A DNA stretch of 58,564 bases from CAZQKW01 sp964594075 (GTDB lineage Bacteria; Desulfobacterota; WTBG01; CAIYCZ01): contig CAZQKW010000022.1 in the NCBI GenBank assembly GCA_964594075.1, positions 1 to 58,564 of the forward strand, in the 5' to 3' direction. Below are positions 27,796 through 37,032 of this stretch, one piece after another (the first letter of the stretch is position 1; every line of letters starts with the position of its first letter). A program made the translations under genes and the position numbers. The notes under the pieces are model-generated. The model did not search any database, was not told the DNA's origin, and worked only from the letters and a program-made list of their open reading frames with translations.

Positions 27796-29274
27796 ATGCC
27801 GGATACAAATAAGCTCTCAATTGCTCTTACGCTTGCATTCATTACCGCTGGCGGATTTTTGCTCAGAATAATAAACCTCGGCGAGCCTCTTTGGGTTGAC
27901 GAAGTGTGTAGCTGGTCGTTTGCCCGCAGGATGCCGTTTGGACATATGTGGCACGTTGCGCTTTCAGATGCTACCCCGCCGTTATACTACATACTGCTGC
28001 ATTGTGTGATTCGTTCAGTCGGCGAACACCCTGCCACAATGCGGCTTCTCTCGGTATTTTTTGGGACGCTCATGATACCTCTGGTGTATTGGACCATGCG
28101 CCAGGCAACCTTCTCGCGGATAAACAGCCTGTATGCCGCCCTGCTGTGCGCGGTATCCTCAATGCTGGTATTCTATTCCCAGGAATTGCGCGCCTACATT
28201 CTTCTGGCTTTCCTGGGCGTCTTGGCAACAGGGCTATTGTTTCGTTGCCTGAGAGATTGTGCGCCGCGCAACCTTTTTTTTTACGGAGCGAGTATTGTTT
28301 TATTGTCATGGGCGCATCGCTACGGCTTTTTGCTGATCTGCGCCCAGTTCTGCGCTCTGGTCGTTATTAAAAAGTGGCGCCTGGTGAGCGTATTATGTGC
28401 AGCAGGGGTGCTCGCCTTGATGTTGCCGCTCATGCAGATTATACAGGGCACTTTTATTGTGACCGAAGCGTTGGATCGGCGGACCACCCTTGGTTCGGTG
28501 CTTGCCCTCATTACCATGCTTAATGCGGGCACCATAGCGCTGCGGAACGTAACCGGTTTGCAGCCAGGTCCTGATGTGGCATATCCGCAGCCTGCGGCAA
28601 ATGTGTTTCTGGCTATTGCCGGTTCGGTAACCTTTGTAATGATATTGTGCTGCGGCTGGATTAGACGCACGCAATATACCGCAGCGCAGCGACAGAATAT
28701 AGTCATTCTCGTGCTCTGCATACTCATCCCCGCAGTGCTTGCATTGCTTGCAGGCACTGCGCTGATGCCCACACCCGCCTGGCTTTTACGGGGGCTGCTC
28801 GTTATCTGGCCGCTGTATTACCTGCTTGCAGTCATTGCCGCCGGCACATGCAGAACGCCGATACTCTGTATAGCAGCCATTGCGGTTATCAACGCCGGTT
28901 CCCTATTCCCCTACTATGCGTGGCATGAGCGCTGCCCTTCTGCAACGGCGCTCATGCAGTTAAACAGCATAACAACGGCGGATGATTTGATTGTTGCCGA
29001 TCAATGGTGGTATTATGAAATAATAAATTATTATTACCATGGGTCAGCTCAACGAGTTGGCTACTGGAAGCGCAGGGGATGGATTGATGTGCAGAAACTT
29101 TCAGAAAGCGCTAAGCCGTTTCACGCATCATCAATAGAGACAATTCCACCGCCGAAGGTGGCTGGTAAAATTTTTTTCTACATCGGCATAAGCAATCCTT
29201 CCGTCATCGAAGAATTTCCACAGAACGAGATTTTTAAGTATGACTCGCAGGTAAACTGGCAACACATTAAATAG
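27796..29274 (+). CDS. GT39-like membrane glycosyltransferase
   Basis: About 492 residues with ten or so helices. After helix 1 the first loop carries NLGEPLWVDEVCSWSFARRM, the acidic catalytic motif of the PMT/ArnT family, and then ATPPLYYILLHCVIR. This arrangement indicates transfer of a sugar from a polyprenyl-phosphate donor at the outer face of the inner membrane. The ATG at 27796 places the first helix at the N-terminus as in relatives, but no clear ribosome site precedes it and a start at 27685 is open. The C-terminal soluble part (DDLIVADQWWYYEIINYYYH) is short. It stands apart from the main glycan cluster. Confidence 0.75.
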   Translation: MPDTNKLSIALTLAFITAGGFLLRIINLGEPLWVDEVCSWSFARRMPFGHMWHVALSDATPPLYYILLHCVIRSVGEHPATMRLLSVFFGTLMIPLVYWTMRQATFSRINSLYAALLCAVSSMLVFYSQELRAYILLAFLGVLATGLLFRCLRDCAPRNLFFYGASIVLLSWAHRYGFLLICAQFCALVVIKKWRLVSVLCAAGVLALMLPLMQIIQGTFIVTEALDRRTTLGSVLALITMLNAGTIALRNVTGLQPGPDVAYPQPAANVFLAIAGSVTFVMILCCGWIRRTQYTAAQRQNIVILVLCILIPAVLALLAGTALMPTPAWLLRGLLVIWPLYYLLAVIAAGTCRTPILCIAAIAVINAGSLFPYYAWHERCPSATALMQLNSITTADDLIVADQWWYYEIINYYYHGSAQRVGYWKRRGWIDVQKLSESAKPFHASSIETIPPPKVAGKIFFYIGISNPSVIEEFPQNEIFKYDSQVNWQHIK

Positions 29275-29314
29275 CGGGCGATAATCTATAAAATTTTCAC
29301 AGCAGGACGACAAG

Positions 29315-29812
29315 ATGATTATGCAATTCATAAAAGTAGCGGATAAAAGCCAGATTTGCCATTTGGCGCGCATGGCACAAGAGATATGGGAAGAATATTA
29401 TCCGTCAATAATCAGTCAGGAGCAAATCGCCTATATGATAGATACCTTCCAGTCGCCCGCAGCCATAGAAAAGCAGATTAAGGAAGGGATGCGCTATTAT
29501 CTTTTGACCCATGAAGAGAGAGCCATTGGTTATATAGGCTTTACCGTGGAAACCGGGGGAAGCCTGTTCTTGAGCAAAATTTACCTTGCGCGCGATTTCA
29601 GGAATAAAGGCAACGGCGGGGAAGCGTTTGGGTTTATCGCTGAGCAGGCGCGAAAGAATGGGTGCAAAAAAATATGGCTCACGGTCAATAAGAATAATAA
29701 GATCGCCATAGACAGGTATTTAAAGATAGGATTCACCATCACGGAATCGGTCAAAAAAGATATCGGCAAGGGATTTTATATGGATGATTATGTCATGGAA
29801 TATATTCTGTAA
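29315..29812 (+). CDS. GNAT-family N-acetyltransferase
   Basis: A 165-residue acetyl-CoA-dependent acetyltransferase. Motif A is LSKIYLARDFRNKGNGGEAF, giving the RNKGNG pyrophosphate-binding loop, and motif B is KKIWLTVNKNNKIAIDRYLKIGF. RimI-like length and layout are normal. The acceptor is unknown. An AGGA lies about nine bases before the ATG, and the gene follows the GT39-like gene by 40 bases, so the two may be co-transcribed. Confidence 0.85.
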   Translation: MIMQFIKVADKSQICHLARMAQEIWEEYYPSIISQEQIAYMIDTFQSPAAIEKQIKEGMRYYLLTHEERAIGYIGFTVETGGSLFLSKIYLARDFRNKGNGGEAFGFIAEQARKNGCKKIWLTVNKNNKIAIDRYLKIGFTITESVKKDIGKGFYMDDYVMEYIL

Positions 29813-30148
29813 TCACATGGCAGCAATCTCTTGCAGATGCTAAATATTGAGGCGGATAATTTTTCCTCCGGCAACGACGCGCCATTAATTAAGAGCTTAT
29901 AAGAGCCACCACTTTCAACTACCCGTTCAGGAAATTCTTCTCCTTTTTTGAGTTTAAGCGGCTTTCATGGCCCATCCCCACGTTCAGCACCGGTTCGGAT
30001 ACGCCCAACGATACCTAACTGCATCGTTCCTCATTAAACCCAAATAAATCAGGCAGCAACAGCTAAAAAAATTTCTCTTTAACCCGATACTATATAAGGC
30101 TGAAAACATATCCCCTATTATTCAAATCAATGCACCAGGCACTGAGAC
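29813..30148. other. Intergenic region with a possible gene remnant on the minus strand
   Basis: About 336 bases. A minus-strand frame from about 29975 to 29800 without a start codon reads KLKKGEEFPERVVESGGSYK and continues for some 50 residues. It looks more protein-like than chance but is closed upstream by TGA. It could be a decayed small gene. Nothing else was recognised. Confidence 0.35.
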
Positions 30149-30607
30149 ATGGCAGAATACACACCGCACGGTGAACGCAGACAACGGCACGACCGGCGAA
30201 AAAATCCCGGCTCGCTCAAGAGTATCTGCCTGCTGGGAGGCAGGCGAAAACAGGTGCGCCGGGCAGAAGACGCGCAGCGCGGCTATTATGTTGATCTTTA
30301 CAGCAAACGCTCGCTTATGCTGATTGTGGGCATTTTCCTGCTCTCGGTCCTGGACGGCTACCTGACCCTTGGCCTCGTCAACAAAGGCGCCACTGAAGCA
30401 AACCCCATCATGAGATTTTACCTGCAGGTAAACACGCCGCTGTTTTTAATCGTAAAATATGGCGTCAGTTACCTGAGCGTATTTTTGCTGCTTATCCACA
30501 AAAATTTTTACATTTTACGAACGTCCGTCAGCGTCAAGCAGGTGATGCTGGGCATTCTGGGAATTTATGCGGTGCTGGTATTATGGCAGGTTGTGTCATT
30601 AATTTAG
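30149..30607 (+). CDS. DUF5658-like membrane protein
   Basis: A 152-residue protein with a highly basic cytoplasmic N-terminus (GERRQRHDRRKN, GGRRKQVRRAED) and three or four helices. LLSVLDGYLTLGLVNKGATE followed by ANPIM is the signature of DUF5658. Function of the family is unknown. The Arg-rich segment resembles stretches found in PilZ-neighbouring proteins, but no PilZ gene is close. It stands alone, facing the azoreductase gene. Confidence 0.7.
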   Translation: MAEYTPHGERRQRHDRRKNPGSLKSICLLGGRRKQVRRAEDAQRGYYVDLYSKRSLMLIVGIFLLSVLDGYLTLGLVNKGATEANPIMRFYLQVNTPLFLIVKYGVSYLSVFLLLIHKNFYILRTSVSVKQVMLGILGIYAVLVLWQVVSLI

Positions 30608-30617
30608 CAGTATGCCG

Positions 30618-31250
30618 CTAAAAAGACTGCGCCATTGCGCGTGCCTGCGCAATCGCTTCGCTCTTCTTCTGCTGCGCCACCTCCGGCCCTCTGTTCAACG
30701 TTGGCTCAATTGCCAGCAATCGGATATCGGTCAAGCCAATAAAGCCAAGAATTAATTTCAAATATTTTACCTGCAGATCAAAGGCTTCGGCCTGAGTGCC
30801 GGCGGGGTATTCACCGCCGCGCGCGCACACCAACAGAACCGGCTTATCAGTAACCAGTCCGGCATACCCCCCGCCATCGGTGACCTTGAATGTGTAGGTG
30901 GGCTGGACGAGAATATCCAAGTAATGTTTGAGACGATACGGTATGGAGAAATTCCACATAGGGGTTGCAATCACATATTTATCTGCCGACTTGAATTCCT
31001 CTATCAACCGTTCTATTGCCCGCCAGGCATCCCGCTCTTCTTCAATGTGGGACAGCCCGTGCATAATGGCATATTTTGCCTGTAACACCAGACCGTCAAA
31101 AGGCGGCAGTTCGGTGTGGAAAAGATTTATAGTAATTATCTTATCAGTGGCATGCGCTTTCTGGTAGGCGTCAATAAATGCATTTGCCACTGCTGTTGAA
31201 AAAGAACGCTCAATGCGCGGCGAAGCCTGCAGATATAAAACGGTGCTCAC
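30618..31250 (-). CDS. azoR: FMN-dependent NADH-azoreductase (flavodoxin-like fold)
   Basis: About 211 residues. The start is taken as GTG at 31250 because a full AAGGAGG lies just upstream, inside the longer frame. LYLQASPRIERSFS is the FMN phosphate-binding loop and PMWNFSIPYRLKHYLD is the conserved FMN contact of AzoR. CARGGEYPAGT is also typical. The enzyme reduces azo compounds and quinones with NADH and is often a quinone-detoxifying protein. It lies downstream of the LuxC-like gene with about 165 bases between, so membership of that operon is doubtful. Confidence 0.9.
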   Translation of the reverse strand: MSTVLYLQASPRIERSFSTAVANAFIDAYQKAHATDKIITINLFHTELPPFDGLVLQAKYAIMHGLSHIEEERDAWRAIERLIEEFKSADKYVIATPMWNFSIPYRLKHYLDILVQPTYTFKVTDGGGYAGLVTDKPVLLVCARGGEYPAGTQAEAFDLQVKYLKLILGFIGLTDIRLLAIEPTLNRGPEVAQQKKSEAIAQARAMAQSF

Positions 31251-31415
31251 GGTTACCTCCTTCACATAAGGATTGTTACGGGTGCCGGAGGTTCATGACT
31301 CAGGAACCTGCCCACGGCTAAAATTCAAAAGCCACAAGGCGCAGAGCCACGAAACCAAGGCAGTATGATTCATGAGAACCGTGCTGATGGCACAGCAGCG
31401 GCGGAAGGTATATCG

Positions 31416-32852
31416 TCACGTTTCATTAAACATTTCAGCATCAGTCCAGCGCACCATTTCGCCGATACACGCCAGGCCGTCATGGTGCCACATCATGGAA
31501 GGGGTTGGCATTTTGCCGGCCGGACAGATGCGGGAAACGCCCAGGCTGGCCAGCAGATTAAACAGCTCGGGCCGCCGCTCTTTCGCCACTTCAACTCCCG
31601 CATTCTGCATATACCCCTTGAGCGGTTCAAGATAGGCGGCAATGTTTTTCAGGTCTGTCACGGGGATTATGCGGATAAACCGATGCAACGGCGAGGGAAT
31701 TAATTCACGCAGGGGTTCGCAAACGATGGTCCAGCCCAGGTTTTCACCGGCCATGATGCACACGTCTTCGCCGCCAAGCTCGCGCAACTCGCAGGTCGCC
31801 TGCATATGCCTGAGGACGGCAGCATCCTCAATGGTAAGCTGAGCGGGAGGGAAGGTTTTTTCAAGGGACTTCATGGCTTGGGCTAAAACTGCCACAAACT
31901 CCCACGGGCTGACCTCTCCGCCTTCTTCCAGAAAATAAACCTGCGGCGAGATGCAGGCAAACTGGTCAAACACTGAAACATCATAGGCAATCCGCTCCGC
32001 TACGGTGTGGGCGTGGGCCCTGCTTAATGCTTCCTTGCCCACTGCGCCAAACCCTATCCTATGACTGTGGGGAATCACCCGGGTTGCAGGCGGCACCCGT
32101 CTGCTCACTGAATTGCAGGTCGCCTCGCTGCCATATACAATGACTACCCTGCAGTGCTGAAACAGAATATCCTCAATTGTTGCATCGCCGCCGCGCCAGG
32201 AAAGTATCGCCACACAGTCGCCGATGCCCGGGTCAAGCTCCCTGAGCGTTTCTGCATACAGCGGCGGGAAAATGGGCTCTTCGCGCGACGCCTTGCCGAT
32301 GATCGGGGATTTAACCAGAAATGAACGCATGATGCTTAAATGCGGAAGTCCAGGAATATTTGAGGAAAAGATTGCGGCTGTCAGATCCGGACCGGTGGCC
32401 TTGGAAAAACAGCGGCGGTCTTTCGAATAATGAAACCCATCCAGAAACGCGGGGTCCCCCAGCTCGGATCGCACTGCCCTCAGCAGATCGTCCTTGCGCG
32501 AGGAGAGATGTTCCACCCGGAGTGATTCTTTTACCATCTCCGGAGAAAAACCGGTAAACAGCGAAATAGCCTCCACTGCAGCGCCCTTTTTTGCGTACCG
32601 GTCGTCAAGCCAGCATTCCGAAGCGGCATCAAGTATTGAGGCAATCTCGTCAACGGATTTTTTTTCCAGATACGCTTTGTGTGCCTTCAAACAGGCGATA
32701 ACCCGTTCTAAAAAGGCAGGTGTTACTGCGGGAAACTCAACCCGAATTATGGTGTCCTGTTCGGGAAACTCATGAACGGAATAACTGAAGCTGGTAATCT
32801 CTGTGCGCAGCGCTTCAGGCAGATAGTAGCCTCTGAGCAACAGTTCTTTCAT
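31416..32852 (-). CDS. LuxC-like acyl-CoA/acyl-protein reductase
   Basis: A 478-residue enzyme of the LuxC family, which forms fatty aldehydes by NADPH reduction of an acyl thioester through an acyl-cysteine. The nucleotide part (AAIFSSNIPGLPHLSIMRSF, LVKSP, AILSWRGGD) and the catalytic cysteine region (VSVFDQFACISPQVYFLEEG) are in the expected order. Length matches LuxC. It overlaps the LuxE-like gene by four bases (ATGA). No luciferase LuxAB or transferase LuxD is present, so the aldehyde is for something other than light. It is the last gene of the eight-gene cluster. Confidence 0.88.
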   Translation of the reverse strand: MKELLLRGYYLPEALRTEITSFSYSVHEFPEQDTIIRVEFPAVTPAFLERVIACLKAHKAYLEKKSVDEIASILDAASECWLDDRYAKKGAAVEAISLFTGFSPEMVKESLRVEHLSSRKDDLLRAVRSELGDPAFLDGFHYSKDRRCFSKATGPDLTAAIFSSNIPGLPHLSIMRSFLVKSPIIGKASREEPIFPPLYAETLRELDPGIGDCVAILSWRGGDATIEDILFQHCRVVIVYGSEATCNSVSRRVPPATRVIPHSHRIGFGAVGKEALSRAHAHTVAERIAYDVSVFDQFACISPQVYFLEEGGEVSPWEFVAVLAQAMKSLEKTFPPAQLTIEDAAVLRHMQATCELRELGGEDVCIMAGENLGWTIVCEPLRELIPSPLHRFIRIIPVTDLKNIAAYLEPLKGYMQNAGVEVAKERRPELFNLLASLGVSRICPAGKMPTPSMMWHHDGLACIGEMVRWTDAEMFNET

Positions 32853-33946
32853 GGGTTTTTTGTCAACTCCTCAATAGACAGGGAGCAGCCGCGGGCTTCT
32901 GCGGCGCGGGCTCTGCCCAGAATCTCAAATCCGTTGTCACAACGCCGGCCAATGTCGTCAGTTTGAATGCAGGCAACCCGCTCAACATTGGTCAAGTCAA
33001 GGTGCCAGAGAATGCCTTTTTCGCCAACCGAGACCTCCTTCATGGTGCGCGGATCAAGCACCCGGGTGCGCGTCCAGGGCGGATTTTCTTTGCACCGCCT
33101 GGCTGATGCCTGCCTGCAGTGGTTTCTTATGGAATTATCATAAAATTGCGAGCCCAGCTCGGTCATGCCGAGCAGGTTCACGCTCATTTCAGGCGGTATG
33201 CCAAGACAGGAGGAAACCTGTGCACGAAAATCATCGGGCGCTATTGCCTTGGTTTTTCCTTTATATCCGCCGGCATCAAGGGTGCGGCTGCCTGGCGGCA
33301 GGGAGAAAGAGATTCCTCGTTCACGGCAGTAATCAAAAAAAGCCAGAAAGCCCAGAGAAGCCCCGACAAGAGCTACCGGAACGTTTTCCCGTTCGGCGCA
33401 GCGCAGCTCCTGAATCAGCTCTTCGGGGATAAAACCCTGGTCACCAACAAGAAATTTGCTGCCCGGCACGCCAAATGCCCGGCGCAGTTGTTCCATGCCA
33501 TACGCCATGATCATGTGCGGCGCTCTTTCCGGCGACGGGGCCAGGATCAGAAATCTGAGTGTGCTGTTGTCCGGAACAAGATACTGCCGGGCGTTTTCCA
33601 GAATGGCAACATTCATGAGCTCAAGGCCGTGGGCGGAAAACAGCGCTCGGCCTTTTTTTGTTCCCTGGGTCGTGCCGCTGGTGCTGAATACGCGCTGTGC
33701 TGTTTCAGGAGGATGCGCAAAAAGATCAGCCAGCTTAAATCCATCGGTAGCAATGCCGGGTATCTCCCGCCAGGAAGCAATCGTGCCAGGGGTGATGCCT
33801 CTGCGGTCACACAGTTTTTTATAGAGGGGGACCGCGGTATACTGGAAACGAAACACCTCCAACGCAAGGGTGTTAAACACCGCCTCATCCGCGTGTTCAA
33901 AGGAGGTTTTAATAAACGCTGCAATTCGGTTGCCGAGATTACCCAT
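32849..33946 (-). CDS. LuxE-like acyl-protein synthetase
   Basis: A 365-residue adenylate-forming enzyme that activates a carboxylic acid with ATP and passes the acyl group to LuxC. The phosphate-binding RVFSTSGTTQGTKKGRALFS, the adenine-side VNLLGMTELGSQFYDN and the WHLDLTNVERVACIQTDDIG segment fit the LuxE family. Length is normal. It is translationally coupled to the LuxC-like gene. The acid it uses should be the product of the upstream genes if the cluster is one pathway. Confidence 0.87.
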   Translation of the reverse strand: MGNLGNRIAAFIKTSFEHADEAVFNTLALEVFRFQYTAVPLYKKLCDRRGITPGTIASWREIPGIATDGFKLADLFAHPPETAQRVFSTSGTTQGTKKGRALFSAHGLELMNVAILENARQYLVPDNSTLRFLILAPSPERAPHMIMAYGMEQLRRAFGVPGSKFLVGDQGFIPEELIQELRCAERENVPVALVGASLGFLAFFDYCRERGISFSLPPGSRTLDAGGYKGKTKAIAPDDFRAQVSSCLGIPPEMSVNLLGMTELGSQFYDNSIRNHCRQASARRCKENPPWTRTRVLDPRTMKEVSVGEKGILWHLDLTNVERVACIQTDDIGRRCDNGFEILGRARAAEARGCSLSIEELTKNP

Positions 33947-34000
33947 GCTACTGTAACGGATTAAAGAGGTCCCTTCTCGTTGTTTCGTGATGCCGGTATC

Positions 34001-35308
34001 TTAGCGATGCAAAGCGACGGCTTTTTTCTCAACAAGAAATTCTATAAGGTTGTTTACCACAGATTGTTCCAGGTTAAACCCCGCACGCTGTTCAGCGATT
34101 GAGTGCACTCCGTTGCACGCCGCTACCAGACGGGCAAGCGAATCAGCAGGCAGCTGGTGTTTGGCGGCATATTCCGCAGCGAGCTGCGCAGCGCGCTCGG
34201 AGGAAACAATAACCTTGGGTTTTAAATGCGGCCGGAGACGCGGCAAGTCTTTAAATCCCGGCGTGATTTTAATATCGCGGGCAGCATAGGCAAACAGACA
34301 AGGCTGCTGCTTGAATTTCAATTTAAAGATATCCTGATAGGCGCTGAAACCGGCAACGATGCCATCGCCAATGGCGCGGCCGACCGTGGCATAGAGTCCC
34401 GTAACATCGCCGGCCGCATACACCCCGGCAATGTTTGTGCGCATTTCCCGGTCAACCTTAATAAACCCGCGGACGGTTGTTTTCAATGGCGACACATCAA
34501 ACTCATAAAGCGGCGCGAGTTCATAGGAATTGTAATCCAGCAGCACCTTGCTGCAGGGAATGAATTGCTCCCCTGCGTCCTTCGTCATGATGCGTATTCC
34601 TTCAAGCGACCGGTCGCCTTCATAGCGCAAAATCTTTCCCTGAATAACCGCACCGGTTGCCTGCGGCAAGTGCGGATTATGGGTATTTGTGTTGATCAGG
34701 TATATTATCTGATGACGGCCGTTATTGCATGATTCAATAAGATCAACAAGGTTGCGGGTGAACTCGTTGCCGACAACCACCACCGTGTGCCGTCCCTCAA
34801 GGTTAAAAAAATTGCACAGCAACTCCGCAAAAAATTCATAGCCCATATACGTAATGGCAATGTGTTGCAGGTAATCCTGCTCATTGCACAGGGTGCGAAA
34901 GCCAGTGGCGATAATCACGGCAAGAACCCGCACCACCGCGCCGGATTCAGTATAAACCGTTTTCACCGGCCCTTCAAAATCAATGTTCACCACATGCGAG
35001 GTGATCAACGGGATTTCAAGGTCTTCAATATCCTGGCGGAAGCGGCCTACCACCTCGCTACCGGAAAGATGAAAGGAAGGGCCGGTGAGCATGCAGGAGC
35101 GCCATTTGGCAAGCCCCCCCAGGCCCGCCCCGTCAATCAGCACGGTACTGCAAGGCACTGATTTGTAGCTTTTTACCCAGCGGGTGCGGATGGCAGCAGT
35201 CATGCCGGCGGGTCCGGCGCCGATGACGGCAACATCATAATCGTATGGCGGAAAAGACGCGGTTGGTGGCATCGTGTAACGTGTTGAGCGGTCGGCGGCC
35301 GTCAGCAT
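34001..35308 (-). CDS. Thioredoxin-reductase-like flavoprotein lacking CxxC, with helical C-terminal domain
   Basis: A 435-residue FAD protein. YDVAVIGAGPAGMTAAIRTR binds FAD and GVYAAGDVTGLYATVGRAIG closes the FAD site. The NAD(P) region is VVVVGNEFTRNLVDLIES, a degenerate GxGxx motif. Where thioredoxin reductases have CATC it has no cysteine pair, so it cannot reduce thioredoxin in the usual way. The last 60 or so residues (LARLVAACNGVHSIAEQRAG, then VVNNLIEFLVEKKAVALHR) look like a PqqD/winged-helix type domain, absent from normal family members. Start could be 35308 or the ATG at 35272. Probably a redox partner or substrate-dedicated oxidoreductase of the cluster. Confidence 0.75.
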   Translation of the reverse strand: MLTAADRSTRYTMPPTASFPPYDYDVAVIGAGPAGMTAAIRTRWVKSYKSVPCSTVLIDGAGLGGLAKWRSCMLTGPSFHLSGSEVVGRFRQDIEDLEIPLITSHVVNIDFEGPVKTVYTESGAVVRVLAVIIATGFRTLCNEQDYLQHIAITYMGYEFFAELLCNFFNLEGRHTVVVVGNEFTRNLVDLIESCNNGRHQIIYLINTNTHNPHLPQATGAVIQGKILRYEGDRSLEGIRIMTKDAGEQFIPCSKVLLDYNSYELAPLYEFDVSPLKTTVRGFIKVDREMRTNIAGVYAAGDVTGLYATVGRAIGDGIVAGFSAYQDIFKLKFKQQPCLFAYAARDIKITPGFKDLPRLRPHLKPKVIVSSERAAQLAAEYAAKHQLPADSLARLVAACNGVHSIAEQRAGFNLEQSVVNNLIEFLVEKKAVALHR

Positions 35309-35350
35309 TCAGCCAATGGAATGGCTGCGCGCGGGCTGCTTTCCGTGTGG

Positions 35351-36964
35351 TTAGGTAAATATATCCCGGGTTTTGGGTTTTTTATCCAGACCCCGCAATT
35401 TCCAGTAAAGCGCTCGGTAAGCGCAATATATTCTGCCCTTTAAGGGGGTATTATATTTACGCGCGTCCGGGTGCAGAAAACAGAAGTGTCGGCATTTTAG
35501 TTTCTGCAGCTCCTCAGAAAACTCGTGGGCATTGTATTTCTCCGCCCCGTTCGGGAAAAACGTATTGTTATAATATCCCAGGGCAGAATAGGTGTCAGAA
35601 TCCTGACCGCCGTGAGAGCGATAAAAATCCATAAACGTGGAACGGTCGCTGACGATGCCATACTTTTCCGGATGCAAAAACTGCGGCGCCCCGGGTTCTA
35701 TCTGAATCGTCCAGACCATCATGCGCTTCAAAATACTGCTATATCGCTTCTTAATGGTGCGCATCATCTGCTTGGTCTGCATTGCTTCGGTAACGGTCTC
35801 ATAGGGAATGCCGACGGTGAAGAACATATCAAGATAAATATTTTTCTCTTTCATGAAATCCAGGGTCTGGAAAAGCTCTTCATTGGTATAAAAAAACCCT
35901 TTATTCAGTTTTCGCACCCGCTCCGACGAGGATTCCGCAGAGATGGCAAGCACTGAATACTGGCCGGGAAACGTTTCCTTGAATGCTTCCATAAATTTTT
36001 TGGTGGGCAGTGACCAGCATTCAAAATACCAGTCAAGCCCCAGCTTTCGCTGGCGAATCAGCCTGAACAGTTCAAGAAAATAACGATCGTCTTTTGGCGT
36101 GGGATCAAAACAAACCGACATGGTCTGATAGCCGTAGGCCTTGGCCTGTTCCATGGAATCTACAACCTTCTCGGGATCCCGGAAAATAACTTTTTTCCGC
36201 CCGCTGATTATTAACTGGCCTTCATAGCTGCCGCCGCAAAACGAACAGTTTACCGGGCAGCCTCTGCCAATGGCGAGCGGAAACAGGGAGGTGCCGATGG
36301 AATGATGTTTTATATTCTTTTCAGCGGAAAAATGCTTCATCCACGCCAGCGGAAAGCTGAACGAGCGCACATAGGTCGGGTAATTTTTCAGCAGCGCAAG
36401 GTTTGTGAAGTCCAGTTCATCCAGGTCTTTTTTCTCTGCCACATATGAAAGCGGATTTTCAATAACCTGCTCTCCCCGACGCCAGGAAAGATTCGGCACC
36501 TTTGCCAGATCCGGCGTGTTTGTGGTGTATTGCTGCATAAGAGCCAGCACCGGTTTTTCCCCATCACCCCGCACCACCGCATCAATACAGGAAAAGTTCT
36601 CAAGAATTTCCCGGGCAAAAAAGCTTGCAGTGAAACCGCCGAGCACGATGCAGATGTCAGGATAACGGGCCTTTATCTGTTTTGCCACTTCAATGGTATC
36701 ATATGCCTGATAGTGCCAGTGAATCGGCATGCCGATAACCTTTACCTGGCGATCCTTGAGCCATTCAATGAGGGAAAAATCGCGGTTTTCAATCCACTCG
36801 ACGCCCAGGTGAATGATTTGTGAGCGAAAGCCGTGTTTGCACAGATAATCTGCCATGGCAAAGACCCCCATGGGCATGAAGGTTATGTTCATGAATTCAC
36901 CGAGCGGTTTATAGAAGCTGCTCTTTTTGGGCACATGCACAAATAGAAAGTCAATTGGTTCCAC
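35351..36964 (-). CDS. B12-binding-domain radical SAM enzyme (cluster enzyme 2)
   Basis: A 537-residue protein starting at GTG with AAGGAG upstream. The N-terminal half is a cobalamin-binding Rossmann fold (FMPMGVFAMADYLCKHGF, KVIGMPIHWHYQAYDTIEVA, IVLGGFTASFFA) without an obvious DxHxxG motif, as is usual for this class. The radical SAM motif is RGCPVNCSFCGGSYEG near residue 240. SAESSSERVRKLNKGF and TVGIPYE are typical of the barrel. Reactions known for the class include methylation of unactivated carbons and C-C bond rearrangement. Placement between aconitase-like and acyl-activating genes implies action on a pathway intermediate. Confidence 0.85.
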   Translation of the reverse strand: MEPIDFLFVHVPKKSSFYKPLGEFMNITFMPMGVFAMADYLCKHGFRSQIIHLGVEWIENRDFSLIEWLKDRQVKVIGMPIHWHYQAYDTIEVAKQIKARYPDICIVLGGFTASFFAREILENFSCIDAVVRGDGEKPVLALMQQYTTNTPDLAKVPNLSWRRGEQVIENPLSYVAEKKDLDELDFTNLALLKNYPTYVRSFSFPLAWMKHFSAEKNIKHHSIGTSLFPLAIGRGCPVNCSFCGGSYEGQLIISGRKKVIFRDPEKVVDSMEQAKAYGYQTMSVCFDPTPKDDRYFLELFRLIRQRKLGLDWYFECWSLPTKKFMEAFKETFPGQYSVLAISAESSSERVRKLNKGFFYTNEELFQTLDFMKEKNIYLDMFFTVGIPYETVTEAMQTKQMMRTIKKRYSSILKRMMVWTIQIEPGAPQFLHPEKYGIVSDRSTFMDFYRSHGGQDSDTYSALGYYNNTFFPNGAEKYNAHEFSEELQKLKCRHFCFLHPDARKYNTPLKGRIYCAYRALYWKLRGLDKKPKTRDIFT

Positions 36965-37032
36965 TACGTTCTCCTTTATTTGCTGCAGAAACGCGTGTTC
37001 CGCACTGCAGAAGAAATCCGCCGCCCTGCGGA

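Noticed and set aside
27573..27842. Open frame of 89 codons on the minus strand
   Set aside because: It overlaps the start of the GT39-like gene, has low-complexity AT-rich codons and no motif or ribosome site.
29800..29975. Small gene on the minus strand reading KLKKGEEFPERVVESGG
   Set aside because: It has no start codon, is closed upstream by TGA and runs into the end of the GNAT gene; kept only as a possible remnant.
31416..33946. Bioluminescence (lux) operon
   Set aside because: Only LuxC and LuxE homologues are present; there is no luciferase LuxA/LuxB and no LuxD acyltransferase.
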